Assembly (NCBI RefSeq): GCF_036373705.1
Contig: NC_089858.1
Coordinates: 14,875,249-14,939,248 of the forward strand
Direction: 5' to 3'
DNA from: Amia ocellicauda
Taxonomy: Eukaryota > Chordata > Actinopteri > Amiiformes > Amiidae
DNA length: 64,000 nucleotides
Part shown: positions 1-13,530 of the stretch, in pieces
How positions within the stretch are numbered: position 1 is the stretch's first letter
Layout: the number at the start of each line of letters is the position of its first letter
Position numbers and translations under genes: made by a program
The notes under the pieces: generated by a model
What the model saw: the letters and a program-made list of their open reading frames with translations, nothing else
Databases searched by the model: none
What the model was told of the DNA's origin: nothing

Positions 1-1569
1 GCATAAGTAAACAGTAAACACTTTTACTATGCCAGCAGCAGGCAGACGCAGCAGGTAACCTCGCCTCCATCCCAAGGCTGCCTGACAGATGAGGAACAGT
101 CCTGCAGCAGGAACACCACCTCACATCCTGGTTATTAAGCAACGCAAGTAAACTGCTTAAAAACTGTATAGCAACAGAACCGGCCCCCGCTCCCCACGGC
201 CTGGGCTGTAATTAACAGTAGGGCGTGTTACCGAGTAAACATTCCGGCTTCCAGATGTCTGCACAGCACAAGAACCTGTGACAAGACCAGGCCTGCAACA
301 CACTTATCTGCTGCCATCATCCACTCTGCCTAACCGCACGGCCCCAGTTCAAACCCACTAAATCACAACTGCCAGGGGGGCAGGGGGAGATGGAGAGGAG
401 GGGTGGGGGCTGAACTCCTCAGCTTCTGTGCAAACATACTGCTCAACCAGTACTAACTCCATAATTACCTGTTAATTGACAAACAAGCTTGTTACATACA
501 AGTGCTAATTAAGGAAGGGAAGGTAAAGTCTCTTTTCAGGCAGGGCTGTTGCTCCCGTGGCCAGGCCTGGCATTGTTAGTGGCAGGGCAGGGCAAGGGCA
601 GGGCAGAAGTCAGCCCCTCACCTCCACCTCCGCCCCCAGACTCTCCTCTCACAAAGACCTCACTCTCTTCCCTGGCCACCTCTCTGCCCCTTCTTTAAGA
701 GAGATTGTGTCTGAGATTGTTCTGCTTCCCAAAATATGCTTCACATTCTTGTCTCTTCAAATACCAAGCTATGACACTACAGACTACACACCCATAATAA
801 TTGATTATATCAAAACCGTTTAAAATATTTAATAGAAATTGTAAGTGTATTGTATTAAATATGTCATTGAATGTCCCAATATGCTGTACTCTCTGCTACC
901 ATCTCTTAAGAAATAAAGTCTACATTACTGCTGGCCTCCTAGATCCCCCACCCCACCACACACGGCTTCAAGTCAGTCCCACTCTACCTTGCGGTCACGC
1001 AGTGCATTTCACAGAACAGAGCACTCTGAAAACAGAACCGCACCCCCCCCCTCGGGTAGGATTCTGGAATGTGGTACGGTTGTCTCGTTCTGACCAGAAC
1101 ACCGGAGGTGCCGACGCTTCACCTGCAGGTGTGTCAGCAGTGATCCCTGGGCTTGGTCTGTCAAACCAGTCTGACACACCGGTGGAGCAGGGCAGACCAC
1201 AAAAGGTGGAAGCTTATTTCTCCCTCTCTAAAGAAAGAGTGCCGTCATGTTCAGCTCAGGTTCCTCATTCAGTTTACCAAAAAAAACATCATTCCATATG
1301 GAACACATCTACACATCACACCCAAACTCGACATGAGGCATCAGACTTAACTCGAAGCTGTCAATGTCAAACACACAGCCTGTATGCCAGTCACAGCAGC
1401 ACACATCTCCTACGCCCAGGATCCAGGTGTCTGACAGCCACAGCTCTCCCCTCGCTACTTGTTATTTTCACAGTGAACACAATGGCATCACAGAAGGTGT
1501 GTGCGTGTGAGAGAGAGGAGAGAGAGGAGAGAGAAGAGAGAGAGGCCCTTCCCGACCACACGCACTCAC
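1..1569 (-). other. esrp2: ESRP2 intron 2 (partial)
   Basis: This stretch lies downstream of ESRP2 exon 2 in gene orientation. I see no further exon matching the conserved continuation of the protein. It holds a purine-rich GAGA-type microsatellite at about 1510-1545, just inside the donor of exon 2. Long open frames here, such as one spanning 801-1751, run through the antisense of exon 2 and have no family signature. Confidence 0.6.
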
Positions 1570-2549
1570 CTGTATCAGAGCTCGGTCCAGGGGCTCGGCC
1601 TTGCAGATCTCCTCCGCCGTCAGCCCGGTCTCCTCTTTACACTGCTCGGTCAGCTCCAGGCTGTCGGGCTTTACCAGACACCGGTGAACCTTCCCCACCT
1701 GCGGAGCACAAACACGCGTTGCACTACTTAGCCGTTGCTGAACAAATGTAATACCGCCAGGGCAAGACAGACATCGCCTTCCTCAATACCCCTCCAATCA
1801 CTAATCATATATATATTTAACACACACAGAGAGACAAATAAAGCACCACAACAGAAAGATGCCCGTCAGTCACAGGGAATACAATAAATACTAGGTAAGA
1901 CAGTTGCTAGCAAAGCAGTTAATTGTATCCGCCAGGTTGCTAACCTTCCGCGGCGTCCATACCGATTGAGTCATACAACCAAAAAGGTGCCTTATTAGTA
2001 TTTATAGAATTATTATTTATTTAAATATTACTATTATTATATACACGAAGGAAACGACACGACACTAAAGGGTCTTCGTTTCGTACTTTACAATACTCTT
2101 GTTTTTATAGATTGCAAAAATAAATAACGAATAGATAAAATTCACATTTATGTTTTAGTTCACTAACACTATCTTTAAGTAGTTCACTTATTTGTGAAAA
2201 CTGTCCTATTGAGAAGTTTGGGGTTTTTTTTTTTTCCCCCAAAGGGCACCTTTTTGATAAAGACGTTTGCTGTCAAGCCTTTAAAAAAAATGGAGATTAC
2301 AGATGACTCCTCTGGGAGCACATACGGATAACACCTGAATAAATACATATATATATATACATATATATATAAGTATATATATCGGGAGAAAGGTGAATCG
2401 AGTCAGATGGTCCGTACCTTTTTGTCCTGCAGATCCACAATTTGCCACACCAAGAGAATTAATTCCCTTTCATCCGACCCCAGTTTACCCCCATTCGCAC
2501 CAGCTGTTGCCCCAAAGAACACCACCAGAGTATCACTGTGCGAAGCCAT
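1570..2549 (-). CDS. esrp2: ESRP2, epithelial splicing regulatory protein 2 (first two coding exons only)
   Basis: Nuclear RNA-binding protein that controls epithelial alternative splicing. Exon 1 is 2418-2549 (44 codons, start MASHSD) and ends at a GT donor (GTACGG). Exon 2 is 1570-1698 (43 codons), with an acceptor reading CCGCAG and a donor GTGAGT. The phase joins exactly (...QDKK then VGKVHR...). The visible part is the N-terminal exonuclease-like domain that precedes the RRMs. [16 protein letters not shown] and the AEPLD stretch fit ESRP2 better than ESRP1, from memory of the human proteins. The start has no in-frame competitor that resembles the family. All later exons, including the three RRMs, must lie left of the window; I found none of them in 1-1569. 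The intron between the two exons is 719 bp. Confidence 0.88.
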
Positions 2550-2937
2550 CAGGGACCACAAGGGAAAAACTACAATTAAAGCACAGATCAAACACAAATA
2601 ACACGAGGGTCCACCTTTTTCCAAGTGATAAAGAGAAACAAACCAAAAAGGACCTAGAAATTAAACTGAAGAAAAAAAAATACAACAGAATAGGAAGCAG
2701 ATAGGTGTTGTTTTAAAGAGCGCTCGACCGCGGACTGTACCTGATCCAAAATGAGTGTGCGCTCTTTCCAGAGTTACTGGTCTAACTGGTCGGCAAGGAG
2801 GAAAAAAATCCGGGTTTCTTACACGCTTACACCATAACAAGAGCCGGAGGAGTTTTCTCGACTTCTTCCCCCCTTCCTCCAGAGTTACCTGCGCCTGGCT
2901 CAGCCCTGAGGTACAAGTCAATCTCCGTACGGAAGAG

Positions 2938-3012
2938 GCCATTGGCTGATTCGGAAAGGTGAGGGCGGGACCTGGCCATTGGAACGTCTATGCAGCCCAA
3001 CGTGATTGGCCA
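2938..3012 (-). promoter_or_regulatory. Probable ESRP2 promoter: three CCAAT boxes and a GC box
   Basis: Within 75 bp the plus strand shows ATTGG three times (2941-2945, 2978-2982, 3005-3009), so all three read CCAAT on the ESRP2 strand. A GGGCGG GC box lies at 2963-2968. The cluster is about 390-460 bp upstream of the ESRP2 start codon, which suits an NF-Y/Sp1-type promoter with a 5' UTR between. Assignment to ESRP2 rests on position and CCAAT orientation; the start site is not visible. Confidence 0.55.
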
Positions 3013-5017
3013 CCTGTTGGTTTTCGGGCCCAGGAAGTGGTTGGAGGTGGTTTCAATGTGTCTTTCTTCCTTTCTTTTCGGACTCACCTTTACCAGTGAG
3101 GTGTGTCTCTCCGGAAAACACGGCGCTCTGTTCTTTCCCCCCTCTCTCCTGCCCCCCCCATGGTTTTGTTTTTGTTACACTGCCATTCCCTTACCGACCT
3201 TTCAAACCGCCACCCCCACTCTGAAGCCTACTGCACTGCAGCCTGGCCGTTGTTTGCTTTGTCAACACTGATTTCTTTTGCGTCGTTTAGAAAACAAACT
3301 TTGGAAGGTTAACTTTTTTCGTGGATGCCAATCTTAAAGATCTACTTACTTTCCATGCAGACATTATTGGAACCTTATATATTATTATTGAACAATTCCC
3401 ATACTTTTTTTTTATTTCCTATGTACTTGCCTGTCTTATAATAATAATATTATGGAGGATGACTTTTGTTTAACTTATAGTTTGGCCCCAAAGCGTTCAC
3501 AAGTGTTGAAAAGCAGGCTTTGTAAAGCGGGGTCTGGAGTCACGGGGTTGAAAACATTCTCTCAGTGGTTACAGTACACCTCTAAAATCCTTTGATGTGT
3601 CAGTGGAATGTGACAACAATGTATGTGACCATAGTGACATTCACATGTAATTTAAGTCAGGTCTTCACACCGCAGAATTGTGTCACCTTTGGGGTGCATT
3701 CAGCAGTTGCAGGGAGCGAAGTTGCTTCATTACTGGGTGGGAGAGGCTTACAGGCTTATGGGTGCTGCCACGGCATCAATCTGGATTGGCTTTACAGACA
3801 CGAAGCCTCAAATGATTGAATAACTCTTGTCAAAACAACAACAAGAAAGGAACGAAAGCTTCCCATCAACATACCAAGTTTTCAGCTTCGGAGAATGAAA
3901 CACACAGAACTGGTTTGGCGTTGGTTGTCATTACTAGGCATGAGGGTTAAGTGGTAAGATGAGCCAGACTGAGACACCTACATCACAGTAACTCTTGCCG
4001 CAGATCCTGACCTGCTCTGCCTGTGGACAGTCTAATACATGATCCAGCAGCCTGGGATTATTGTGACTCAGTCGCATGAAAATACATGTAAAGTGGCATC
4101 TCGCAGGCCTAAATGACTGCAAGTGGTCACGGTTGCCTAAGTATAATGAAGACCAGTGATCACAATCTTACAGAAATACCTGCTCTGTTTTGTATTTTCT
4201 GAGTTTGCTGCAGCCACTGCCCTGCGTTTCAAACGATGATGTCACCTGCACACCTGATGTAAAACTCACAGAGCATGTGCAGAGGGACGCACTGGGTCAG
4301 ATTTATACTTGTGGCAAACAGAGTTCATGTCACCCCCGTGCCAGCCTGAGTCTGTGACAGTCTGGGGGCAATCATGCTTAAAGGAAAGATGAACTCAAGT
4401 ATAATAACCTGAGAGTGTTCTGCTGCGTCTGAGCACCGCATGCCTGCCTCACTTCCCCAGGACCTTGAAGGGAAAGCTGATATAGTTTGTGCATATGGCT
4501 TCTGTCTGTCTCCAGGCCTGTGCTCTTGAGCTGGACAATGCGGGGTCTATCATATTATTTGCCAGGGGGATGGGTTCATGGCTGTGATGTAAACAGCATG
4601 CAATATGTGGGCGCCAGAATGGGGAGTGCATGGGCGAGAGAGAGAGTGCCAAAAACACTTCTGTCTCGGACAGAGCTTTCTAGGAAGTGACGCCACATTC
4701 TGATGCCATTTCCCGCAGGCAGCCACCTCCTCTGGGGTTAACGTGTAACCAAAGGCCTGTGTGTTCACAGCCAGATCAAACAGACCCCACCACCACCCCG
4801 CACGGCTGGGCAAAGTTTCCCCTGGGCGCCACTGCGCTGATAAGAGTCCTGCCCAGGAGCGCATATGCTCAACAGTGAGAACACAGACACACTGACCTTG
4901 CCTGCTGCAGGTGTTCGCTCCACAGGTGAGATAGTCCCTTCTGGAGGTTTACACACAGTATAAGTTCCTCAAAGCTTTACAGCATGTGGACATGTCTTCT
5001 GCCATGCTTCGCCTTGT

Positions 5018-5060
5018 GAAATTAGTAAGTTGCCCTGGGTAAGGGCTAAGAAATAAACGA
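5018..5060 (+). repeat. SINE/LINE 3'-tail fragment
   Basis: A short stretch (TTAGTAAG-TTGCCCTGG-TAAGGGC-TAAGAAATAAA) matches the conserved 3' tail of the SINE seen complete at 32577-32803 and again at 54026-54060. Only the tail remains, with no tRNA-like head upstream. Confidence 0.55.
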
Positions 5061-8000
5061 GTATCCTGGTTTACTATACTATAGCTCTTCCCAGTCTTCC
5101 CAGGTTTCACTTTGCTTTCCTGCACTTTACCGTGCTTTTCCCATTGTTTGGGGCAGTACTCTTTTATACAGGAGTGTTCTGGCTGGGCTACTATTCTTTT
5201 CTTAAGCTTTGTGTTGTTTCCATAAAACCAAAGGTAGAATACAGTTACTTGTGTTTTATTGTATCTTTCTACTTCAGTTAATTTGCATGAATTCCCTCAA
5301 GCACAGACAACCCATCAGATGTTGTCCTTGTTCTGCACATTCAAGTGTCAAGTTGCTATATATAATTTTTTATTTGTTGTTATTATTATTCATGCAGAAA
5401 TAAAGGCATGAAAAAATATTTTGAAGAAACTTGATCTTTAAATAACTGGAGAGGAAAAGCAGTGTGTGAAAGTGCTGTGTGGCGGGGCGTGGGGGGGCGT
5501 GGGCTGTCCTCTATCAATAATGCAATGTGCCTTTAACAAGAGACATGCATTAGTGAACAGACCGAACACAATTACACAGCAGACGACAATGTTAACAAAT
5601 GAGCTGCTGTTACTGTGGACTCACACCCTGTGCATTAATGATGAGCTAAGAGAGCCAGGACACAATGACACCTCTGAGCACTGCACTGTGAGAGGGATAG
5701 AAAGAGAGAAAGGATGTCAGCAGCCCGAGAGCTGTTGAAAAAGGAATACCACAGTGAAATCCTCCTTCTCAGTTCTCCCATGCAGTGAGGGTGGCTGACC
5801 ATCCTAACATACCCCACAATAACGTACCCATCCCAAGGCTCCACTGTGTGACACCCTGACTGTGAGGATTCCCCCCGTGTCTGAGTTTCAGTGTCATACA
5901 CATGCACAGCCTGCCCTGTTGCCCCCCTCTGAGCACCCCCACTCCCCAACCACTGGCTGCAGGTGGGAGTGGCCTTGCCCCCAGGGGGACCACGCCAGAG
6001 ACAGGGCTATTGTCTCTGTCTGCTGCCCCCCCCCCACAACCACCTTTGTTGTTGAGCCCTGAAAAAAAATAATCAAAACATCCCTGCGAATTCCTCAGGT
6101 GCTCTGAGCTCAGGCAACACAGAAAAACTAGGGCTGTGGTCTTCAAGGCCATTAAGGGCAGATGAAAAGCAGAGACATCAGCCCCACCCTGCCTCAGGAC
6201 AGTCAGGCCGGCAGGCGGAGGGCGTCCTGGAACTTCACAGGGTGTTATGGGGAGGGCCGGCTGTCTGTGATCCTCTCACACTACTGAACTGCTCTCCTTT
6301 AACCCACACCCCTTGATATCAAATCACATGCAACAAAAGCACAAATATGATTCTGCTGGCCCTCACTTGTGCTTCTACAGTTTTTGCTGTAGAACTGCAC
6401 CCAAATGTTAGCAATTCTGCAGGAGTGGGGCTTCAGTACTTCCTCTGTGTTATATAGTGCCTTTCCTCGGTGAGCACTATGGCAGTGCATCCCCCTCCCA
6501 TACTGTGCAAGATAATCAGGATATTGTCAGTTCCTACAGGCTTCAAAATACTACTTTATAAGGTTAGGGTTAGGATTTAGATAAGTTTTCAGTATGGGCT
6601 TAGGAGGGGGGGCAGTTTAGGTCTTGGGCCTTGTGTGTCAAGATATCTGGAGCCTCTAGACTGTAAGACTCAGGAGAGCGAGGGATCGTGCAGAAAGCTG
6701 GTACAGAGTGCCGGGACAAGAGAGCTGGACTCCTGCACTGCCAGCCAGGCCTGAGAGCTCCCCCCGCAGCTCCACATGGCCCCAAGGCCACAGCACTGGT
6801 ATGCAGGGTGTGCTCTCAGCAGCATGGGAGAGGAACACAGCAGGAGACAAAGAGAAGGAAAAGCGAAAGCTGGTCGAGTCGAGACACGAAGGCTCCCAAC
6901 AGACTAGAGGCACGCAAGGCCTGAGAGAGACAGCCCTGGGCAGCAGCAGCACACTCTGGAAACAGCGTTTCAGTTGCTTTACATTCTCAGCCTTTTCTTT
7001 TCACTCTACACAGCAGGGAAGGACAGATCACAGATGGAACGCAGGGTCATACTAAAACAACAAGGGCAGTCTTTCACTCGGCATTTGCATAGGCCGACCT
7101 GCTCGGCAGCTTCGAACCTGATTGCTACAGGGAGATATGCCACAGTTACTGGCACGCACTATGTTTCTGCGCGTCGGTCAAATCAGGAAGTTCATGTATT
7201 GACCCATGGCTTCATTTTTTTTTTCCTGGGATCTGCCATGTTTTTGGAGTGCTGTCAATTTGTACTTGACTTCGCTCAGATATATTTTTTTAACATTAAA
7301 GTGATCTAAGTGTTTAGGATCAATCCTTTCACAGAACTACATTGAGGAAGATGTGGAAGGATGGTCTGGACTGTTACAGTAAGCAGGAACAGTGCTATGC
7401 TCAGGAACCAGCGTTCAGGCTACACAGAGGAGCCCACTCTGTGTATCTTTGTGCTTCTCTGCTCCCAGTGACAGGCAAGCAGCCAGGATTTATACTCTCA
7501 CAAAATCTCCTTTTCCTGTTCAAGCAGCTCACCTACTGTCTGTCAGGCAGGGGCAGGCAGGCAGCAGGGAGCCCTGGGCTGAGGCTGTCACTCAGATATG
7601 AAATTGATAACTTACCTCCCCACTCACTCAACTATCCCTCCCTCCCTCTCTCTCTGCTCACAGGTCGTTTTTAAACTCCACACTTCTCGAACCCTGGAGT
7701 CCTTAACTGGGGAGAGAACTGAGTAAATAAGCAGGTTCTCTAATTCAGAGTGTGATAACCTCTGTGCCTCCTCTGCATCCAGCCCACCTCCTCCTCACTC
7801 ATTATTCACCAGCTCCGTACTTTTGATCCAATCACCACCTGATCGTGTAATTTAAAACTGTTTCACACTACCTGTAAGAGGTTTCCACATCTTGAAATAT
7901 TAATGACACAGAGAGCAGGTGGGGGGCTCCAAACAGCTCGATGTGGGGTTTATTGCTGGTGTAAATCAATATTGCAATTCACAGCAATATTTCTTTATAG

Positions 8001-9619
8001 TCATTCCTTAAATTCGGTAAAGGCCAGTCTTGCAACATTTCTGTCTGAGCTGTCCAGTTTTTTGAAAGCCACTCTTTCTGCAGAACTAAAGTTAGGCCAG
8101 TATTCATTGATATCAGCATATCTGAAGGTTGCATTAAGGAGATGCTTGGGGCAGCAGTGTTTGAGGTTGTGCCAACTGATAGAAAGATTAGGGACACATT
8201 ATTATTTTTTTTGCTCTTTATTCAACATTTCAAACCATTGACGTGCTTGAAGCCACAACCATAAATAAATAATCACAAAAGCATTCAAAAGCCATGTTAC
8301 AAATCAGAGTTAGGAGTTTGGCCCGAGGTCAAACACAAATGTAAAGACATATTACTTGGAATCACAGAACCCTTGGTATGAATGCAGAAAAGCAACACAA
8401 GGGGAAACACAGTTATGGGCCTCCAAAGGGCTTTTGTTCCTGGAGGCTCCCTGTCTTTCTGTTTTCCGGAGTGTGAAAGGAACCAGGACTTACTGACAGA
8501 CTCCATTCTATCTCCCACAGCTCAGAGGCGGAGAAGCTGGTCTTCTGAGGAATTGTGAATGTCAATGTCAACGGCTCTGTACTCGTTCGGGTTTAACCTG
8601 TTCTGTGCCTTATATCACTGCAGCCACTCCCACAACGCAGTCGCCCCCCCTCGGCTGAGCCAGGCATGCCGGTGCATGCAGACAGGCGGTGTGTGGGCCG
8701 CGATGGAGGTGGAGCCACCATGAGCCAGAGAGTTCCCAGGTACACCCAGCTGCACAGGGAACCCAGCCCCACATGAGTCATGGGTAAAATCCTCTTCGAT
8801 AAACACTTTTTGATATTTTGGTCAGATCAGACTTAATGAGCAAGCACTCTTTACAAATAAGGTGCGGTAAAAAGAGCTGGAGCCGCAGGAGGCCACAGTG
8901 AAGTGTAGTAAAACAGAGTGGTAAAGCGGTGCGGTAAAGCCTGTGGGAAACGATTGTACAGACAAAGCAAATGCTCACTTTGAAATGGTGTAAAAAAGTC
9001 AGAAACCTTCAGAGGGGTCTCCTTACTTTCTGATCTGGGAACAGCTGTCTGGAGCTGTGCAGATTTCACCAGCTGAGCGAGGGATGATAGATCAGCTTTA
9101 AAAAATCAAATAAAGAATATTTCTGCCAATATTTGCCATTAAACCTGTCAATATAATGCAGTGATGTTTTACTTAATAATTTTTTTTAAAGCCTGGTGCA
9201 GTGCATTACAATGTATTCTGATGTTGCATATTTCACACCCGTGCCCCAGCTGCTAACACACACGTAAGTAATGTCCAACAACCTGAATATTAAAACAGGA
9301 GCTTCTTCTTTATTGCAGCAGCGAACTTGGTTCTAGTGAAGTAAGCTAATGAGCAACTCAGTTTTACATTCAAGGGAAAGCTAAGAGGAAACTGAAGTAC
9401 ACCTTCCTCTTACGCGGTCCCTGCTCTGCAGTCAGGGGGACTGTGGGAACCAGGGGCCTCTCCTGTGTGCGGAGCTTGGCTCGGTGCCAGACCCTGCCCA
9501 TCTCTCTCAGCCTGGCTGCAGCCGCTCAGCTCTTCTAGTGAAGCGCAGAGAATAACTGCCAACACAGTTTCTCCACAGATGCAGAGCTTCCCTGAAGGAA
9601 CAAACATGTAGACACTCGC

Positions 9620-9790
9620 AAACATACACACACACACACACACACACATTCACATACACGCACACGCACACAAGCACATACACACATACACAAAACACAC
9701 ATGCATTAACACACACATTTATATACACACACGTACAACAACACACACACATACACAAACACACACATTAACGCAAACACCCACACAGAA
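9620..9790. repeat. (CA)n-rich imperfect microsatellite
   Basis: About 170 bp of interrupted CA/ACAT dinucleotide repeat. The cysteine- and valine-rich frames on the opposite strand are translations of this repeat, not genes. Confidence 0.9.
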
Positions 9791-12510
9791 GTATATAAAC
9801 ATCGAATGTATGCAAATGCACACTCCTGCCTACTAAACCTAGTAAAACACAAAAAGGTACACACACACACCTGTTACCTTACACTTCTAAGGGAAATATT
9901 AAGCCATCCAGGTATATTCTCACGCATTTCAAATAATACAACAAACAAAAACAAACACAGAGACTGCCTGAGGCTCTGCCATGCGTCTCCTAAAGTCAGT
10001 GTCTGTATTCACCAAACGCTCAGCAGCGAGAGGAGAGGAATGGCAGGGCACTGTGCTAGAGGAGGCAGTGAAGCTCATGCGGGGCCCTTGGAGCCCAGCT
10101 CAAACCACAGCAGTGAACCAGAGGTGTGGAACTGTACTGTCTGCCCTCCAATTCCAGGAGAATCTGTTGTTGCAGTTCAAGCTAAACTGGAAAGTCCGGT
10201 TCCCGATGCCGAAGCGCTCCCTCATTGTCACTACGGGTGGAGGAGCTGTGTATATGCACAGTGAGGGCTTCTTGCACTTATTTCAAGTGAGACATATGTT
10301 TTGTGACAGCTGTAAATTGGTTTGGGGACAGGCATATGAGATGAAACATCAACTTCCAACAACTCAGTTTATAGATAAAATGGTTTGTCTGTAAGGGAGA
10401 AGGGCAGAGCCGTTGTGGGTGGGCTCAATTGGTGCTCTTGCACTGGTCCCTCTCTTGGTCCTCATACAGGAAAATCTCATCCCTCTCTAAATGACAGCTG
10501 AGTACTGTGTAATCCAGGCCTTATACCGCACCTCCTGGCGCAACACACTGCAGTTCCCATCGCATGCAGAGTGACAAATAACACACCGTTCACAGCCTTC
10601 CTCTTACCACACTTCCCCAGCTGAAATGACCTCAGTGCAACACAAAGCATTATGTACCTGCATGAGCTCTGAGGTGTACTGCAGTGTAATAGAAATGAGC
10701 TGGTGCCCCCCGCTGGCCATGGCTTGGCATGTCACTGTCAGGTGGAATGTACAGTAACAGCCACTCACAGAAATCACTGTGATGCAACTGTTGCTGTGTG
10801 CATGATTGTACTTTCAGAATTATAGGGGTGTTATCTTCCATATTTTAATCAGGTTCATAATATTTCCATTGCAAATCAGTATGTTCATACACAATTTTTT
10901 TTAAATGTAAAAAGTGTTTGTTGTTTTCTTTTTTATTGTTTTTAAAATGTGTTTCTTAGTAATCAACAGAGAGGGAATCACATTTTCAGATATTCACTCA
11001 TAATATCATTAACCTTTATAACTGAAAACATCTGTCAGAAGAGTTTGCCACAGTACACAAACAGGAATTGGAAAGGAGAAGTTCCCTGGATTTGCAGCTC
11101 TCCCGGCTGACTTTCTAGTACAAATTTGTTTCTGTCTGTAAACTTCCTCAATATTGAAAGTGGCATTAACCCTGAGCACCACTGGAGAAGAAAAGCTCTT
11201 TCTATTTCATATTGTACCAGTGAGTTGTCTATTACTTTATCGGTGACCAATCTATAGCCGAGTGAAGTTCTTAATAGATATAACACAGAGTTGACTTGAT
11301 TCTGGCACCAATTTAGCCAGGAATACAGATAAGAAGAGAGATGGAAAAAATAAACAAGCTGGACAACAACAAGGTTGATGTTTGCATTATATATATTTTA
11401 TATCAGAAAAATAACAACACAAAATACCTCACCATAAAGTAACTCTTATTAGTGTTGCAATATGGTGATACACATCTTTAATGATAGTTTAATCACTTTT
11501 AATGGGACCTTGCCCAAGATACATTAACAGCATAATCCCCTGCCATAGATGAAAGGATGTGCCCATACTCCCTGCTGTGTTCTGTCAGGAACTGCACAGA
11601 GACTAAATAACAAACTAAACCTCATTGAACTTAAACATGTCCCTTGGAGTCTGTGCGGATAGAAACGTAACAAAAGGAACATGTTGAATATGACAAGCAG
11701 AACACAAATAGAGTAAAAACCCCAGAAATGACACACTGGCAGTTGCTGGTCTTATATTGTACTGAGAAATGGGACCAGGGCTTCTCTCAGATTAACCACT
11801 ATGAAACAGGTGTGAAAGACTCCAATGCTAATTGTGCTAAAGCTTACAGACAACATAAAGCTCTTTGTCAGCATCATTTCAGCACAGAGCACAATGTGAA
11901 ACTCTATCTTACCATGTAAGCAGGATCAAAAATAAACCCAAGGAGTTGAGCAACAGACTACTTTCATAATAACACTGAACTTGAGACTTGGTTTCCTTAC
12001 TGTGATTTATACTTTACAGCTTACAGGCATAATCATATTTATGGTTCTAGAACAGACTATATGTTAAAGAAAACTATAAAGAAAAAGAAAAAAGAAAACA
12101 TTCAAAATAACACATTCCTTTTTAAAAACATTTGTTAACAAATCATTAAATTATCCTTACATGAAACTGATATTTGTACAGTTACTGACAGGCATACAAT
12201 CTTGCATACTGGCACTGACTCATCGACTCACCACACCAAGCTGACTGGACATTTTTGAACAGTTAAAACTAATTGCAAAAATAAAAACATCATAAAAAGC
12301 TATTTACATTAAAATTAAAATATTACATGAAAGGTAATACACTAAACATCAAGTGGTCGTGTAGGCAACCGTAGGAAAGGCACAGAAATATAAAGTTCTG
12401 TAAGACAAAGAAAAATGTGTATAAACAAGCCTTTGATATTTGCATTTCAGTCTTGCTTCACATGAATGTTAAGTGAGAATCTTTGACATACCACCAGAAG
12501 CACACAGTGA

Positions 12511-13530
12511 TCAAACAGCCAGGTGGATTGATGAAGCAGTGTTGCAGTTGACTTGGTCAGTCTGAGAGCTCAGTCTTCTCGACACGAACGTTAGCTCGTT
12601 GGTCCCCTCGTTCATGCTGGAGCTAGAGATGTGGCGAAGAAGCTTTCTGATCCCAGAGTCTCGGAAGCTGCTTCGTAACTTGCGAGCGGCGAAGGCGTAC
12701 AACACGGGGTTAACAGAGCTGCTCACGAATGTTAAAGCTGCGGAGATATAGTGCAGCATTAGTCTGGTGTCTTCTAGATTATCAGCAACTTTCTTGTTAT
12801 TTCCATGGAGTAGCAGAGACACTAAAGACAGGACGTTACACACATGGTGCGGCAACCAGCACAAGGCAAAAGCGATCACCACACTGACAATCAAGGCTGT
12901 GGATTTCTGCTTGGACTTGAAAGTCATCTGCTTTATCCTCTTCCACACACAGCTGTAGCACACTGACAGTATGAAGAAGGGCAAGATAAATCCCAGCAAG
13001 GTCTCGAGCACCAGGCAAACAATCTCCTGGGCATTGGAAGCATACTGCCTGAACGTGCACTGCATCCTCCCGTCTTCTTCATCCACGGTGTGTGTGAGGA
13101 TGACGGGGATGCTGAAGACGAAGGCCAGGACCCAAATGACAGCCAGCACCTTTGCCATCACCCCCTCCTTCCTCCAGCCGTGCAGGGCGAAGGGGTGCAG
13201 GACAGCCACGCAGCGCTCCACGCTCATAGTGGAGATGAGGAACACGCTGCTGTACATGCAAGCATAGATGACGTACACCATGGCTTTGCAGGCGGCCTGG
13301 CCGAATACCCAGGCATCCGCCAGGGAGTAGATCCACAGGGGCAGCGTTATGAGGACTAGCAGGTCAGCGGCAGCCAGGTTGAGGATGAGCAGCACAGTGT
13401 GGGAGCGCGGCCGGATGTGCCGCAAGATGGTCCAGATCACCAGCAGGTTCCCTGGAGTGCCCACCAGGAAAGACAGTCCCAGAATTACACAAGCCACCCA
13501 TGTCTGCCAGGGAGAATCTTCTGAATCCAT
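12511..13530 (-). CDS. Leukotriene B4 receptor 1-like GPCR, copy A
   Basis: Class A seven-transmembrane chemoattractant receptor, 339 aa, in one exon. Landmarks in order: GTPGN in TM1 (about residues 24-28), LAAADLL in TM2, the TM3 cysteine in AACKAM, SVERC in place of DRY at the end of TM3, the partner cysteine in ECL2 (MQCTF), CWLPHH in TM6, and NPVLY in TM7. A Ser/Thr-rich tail suits receptor phosphorylation and arrestin binding. The start MDSEDSPWQTW gives the same length as copy B. The short extracellular N-terminus has no N-glycosylation sequon, unlike copy B. Fish LTB4R1-like proteins are my closest recollection; another lipid or peptide chemoattractant receptor of that clade is possible. 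The ligand is inferred, not shown. It forms a tandem pair with copy B, with 1.7 kb between them. Confidence 0.85.
   Translation of the reverse strand: MDSEDSPWQTWVACVILGLSFLVGTPGNLLVIWTILRHIRPRSHTVLLILNLAAADLLVLITLPLWIYSLADAWVFGQAACKAMVYVIYACMYSSVFLISTMSVERCVAVLHPFALHGWRKEGVMAKVLAVIWVLAFVFSIPVILTHTVDEEDGRMQCTFRQYASNAQEIVCLVLETLLGFILPFFILSVCYSCVWKRIKQMTFKSKQKSTALIVSVVIAFALCWLPHHVCNVLSLVSLLLHGNNKKVADNLEDTRLMLHYISAALTFVSSSVNPVLYAFAARKLRSSFRDSGIRKLLRHISSSSMNEGTNELTFVSRRLSSQTDQVNCNTASSIHLAV

Larger units (their letters stand above)
3013..12510. other. Long intergenic region without a supported gene
   Basis: No frame here resembles a known protein family or assembles into phased exons. Visible contents are a short SINE 3'-tail fragment near 5020-5060, a C-rich run at about 6027-6037, two TTAGGG-like units near 6560, and a (CA)n-rich tract at about 9620-9790. 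The AT-rich part at about 10850-12510 probably includes the 3' UTR of the leftmost receptor. Regulatory elements for ESRP2 or the receptors may lie here but cannot be recognised by eye. Confidence 0.6.

Noticed and set aside
801-1751. Open frame of 316 codons on the plus strand
   Set aside because: It runs antisense through ESRP2 exon 2 and a GA microsatellite, has a low-complexity composition and no family signature.
6558-6580. GGTTAGGGTTAGG, telomere-like
   Set aside because: Only two units; too short to be an interstitial telomere tract.
9507-9764. Cys/Val-rich frames on the minus strand
   Set aside because: They are translations of the (CA)n microsatellite.
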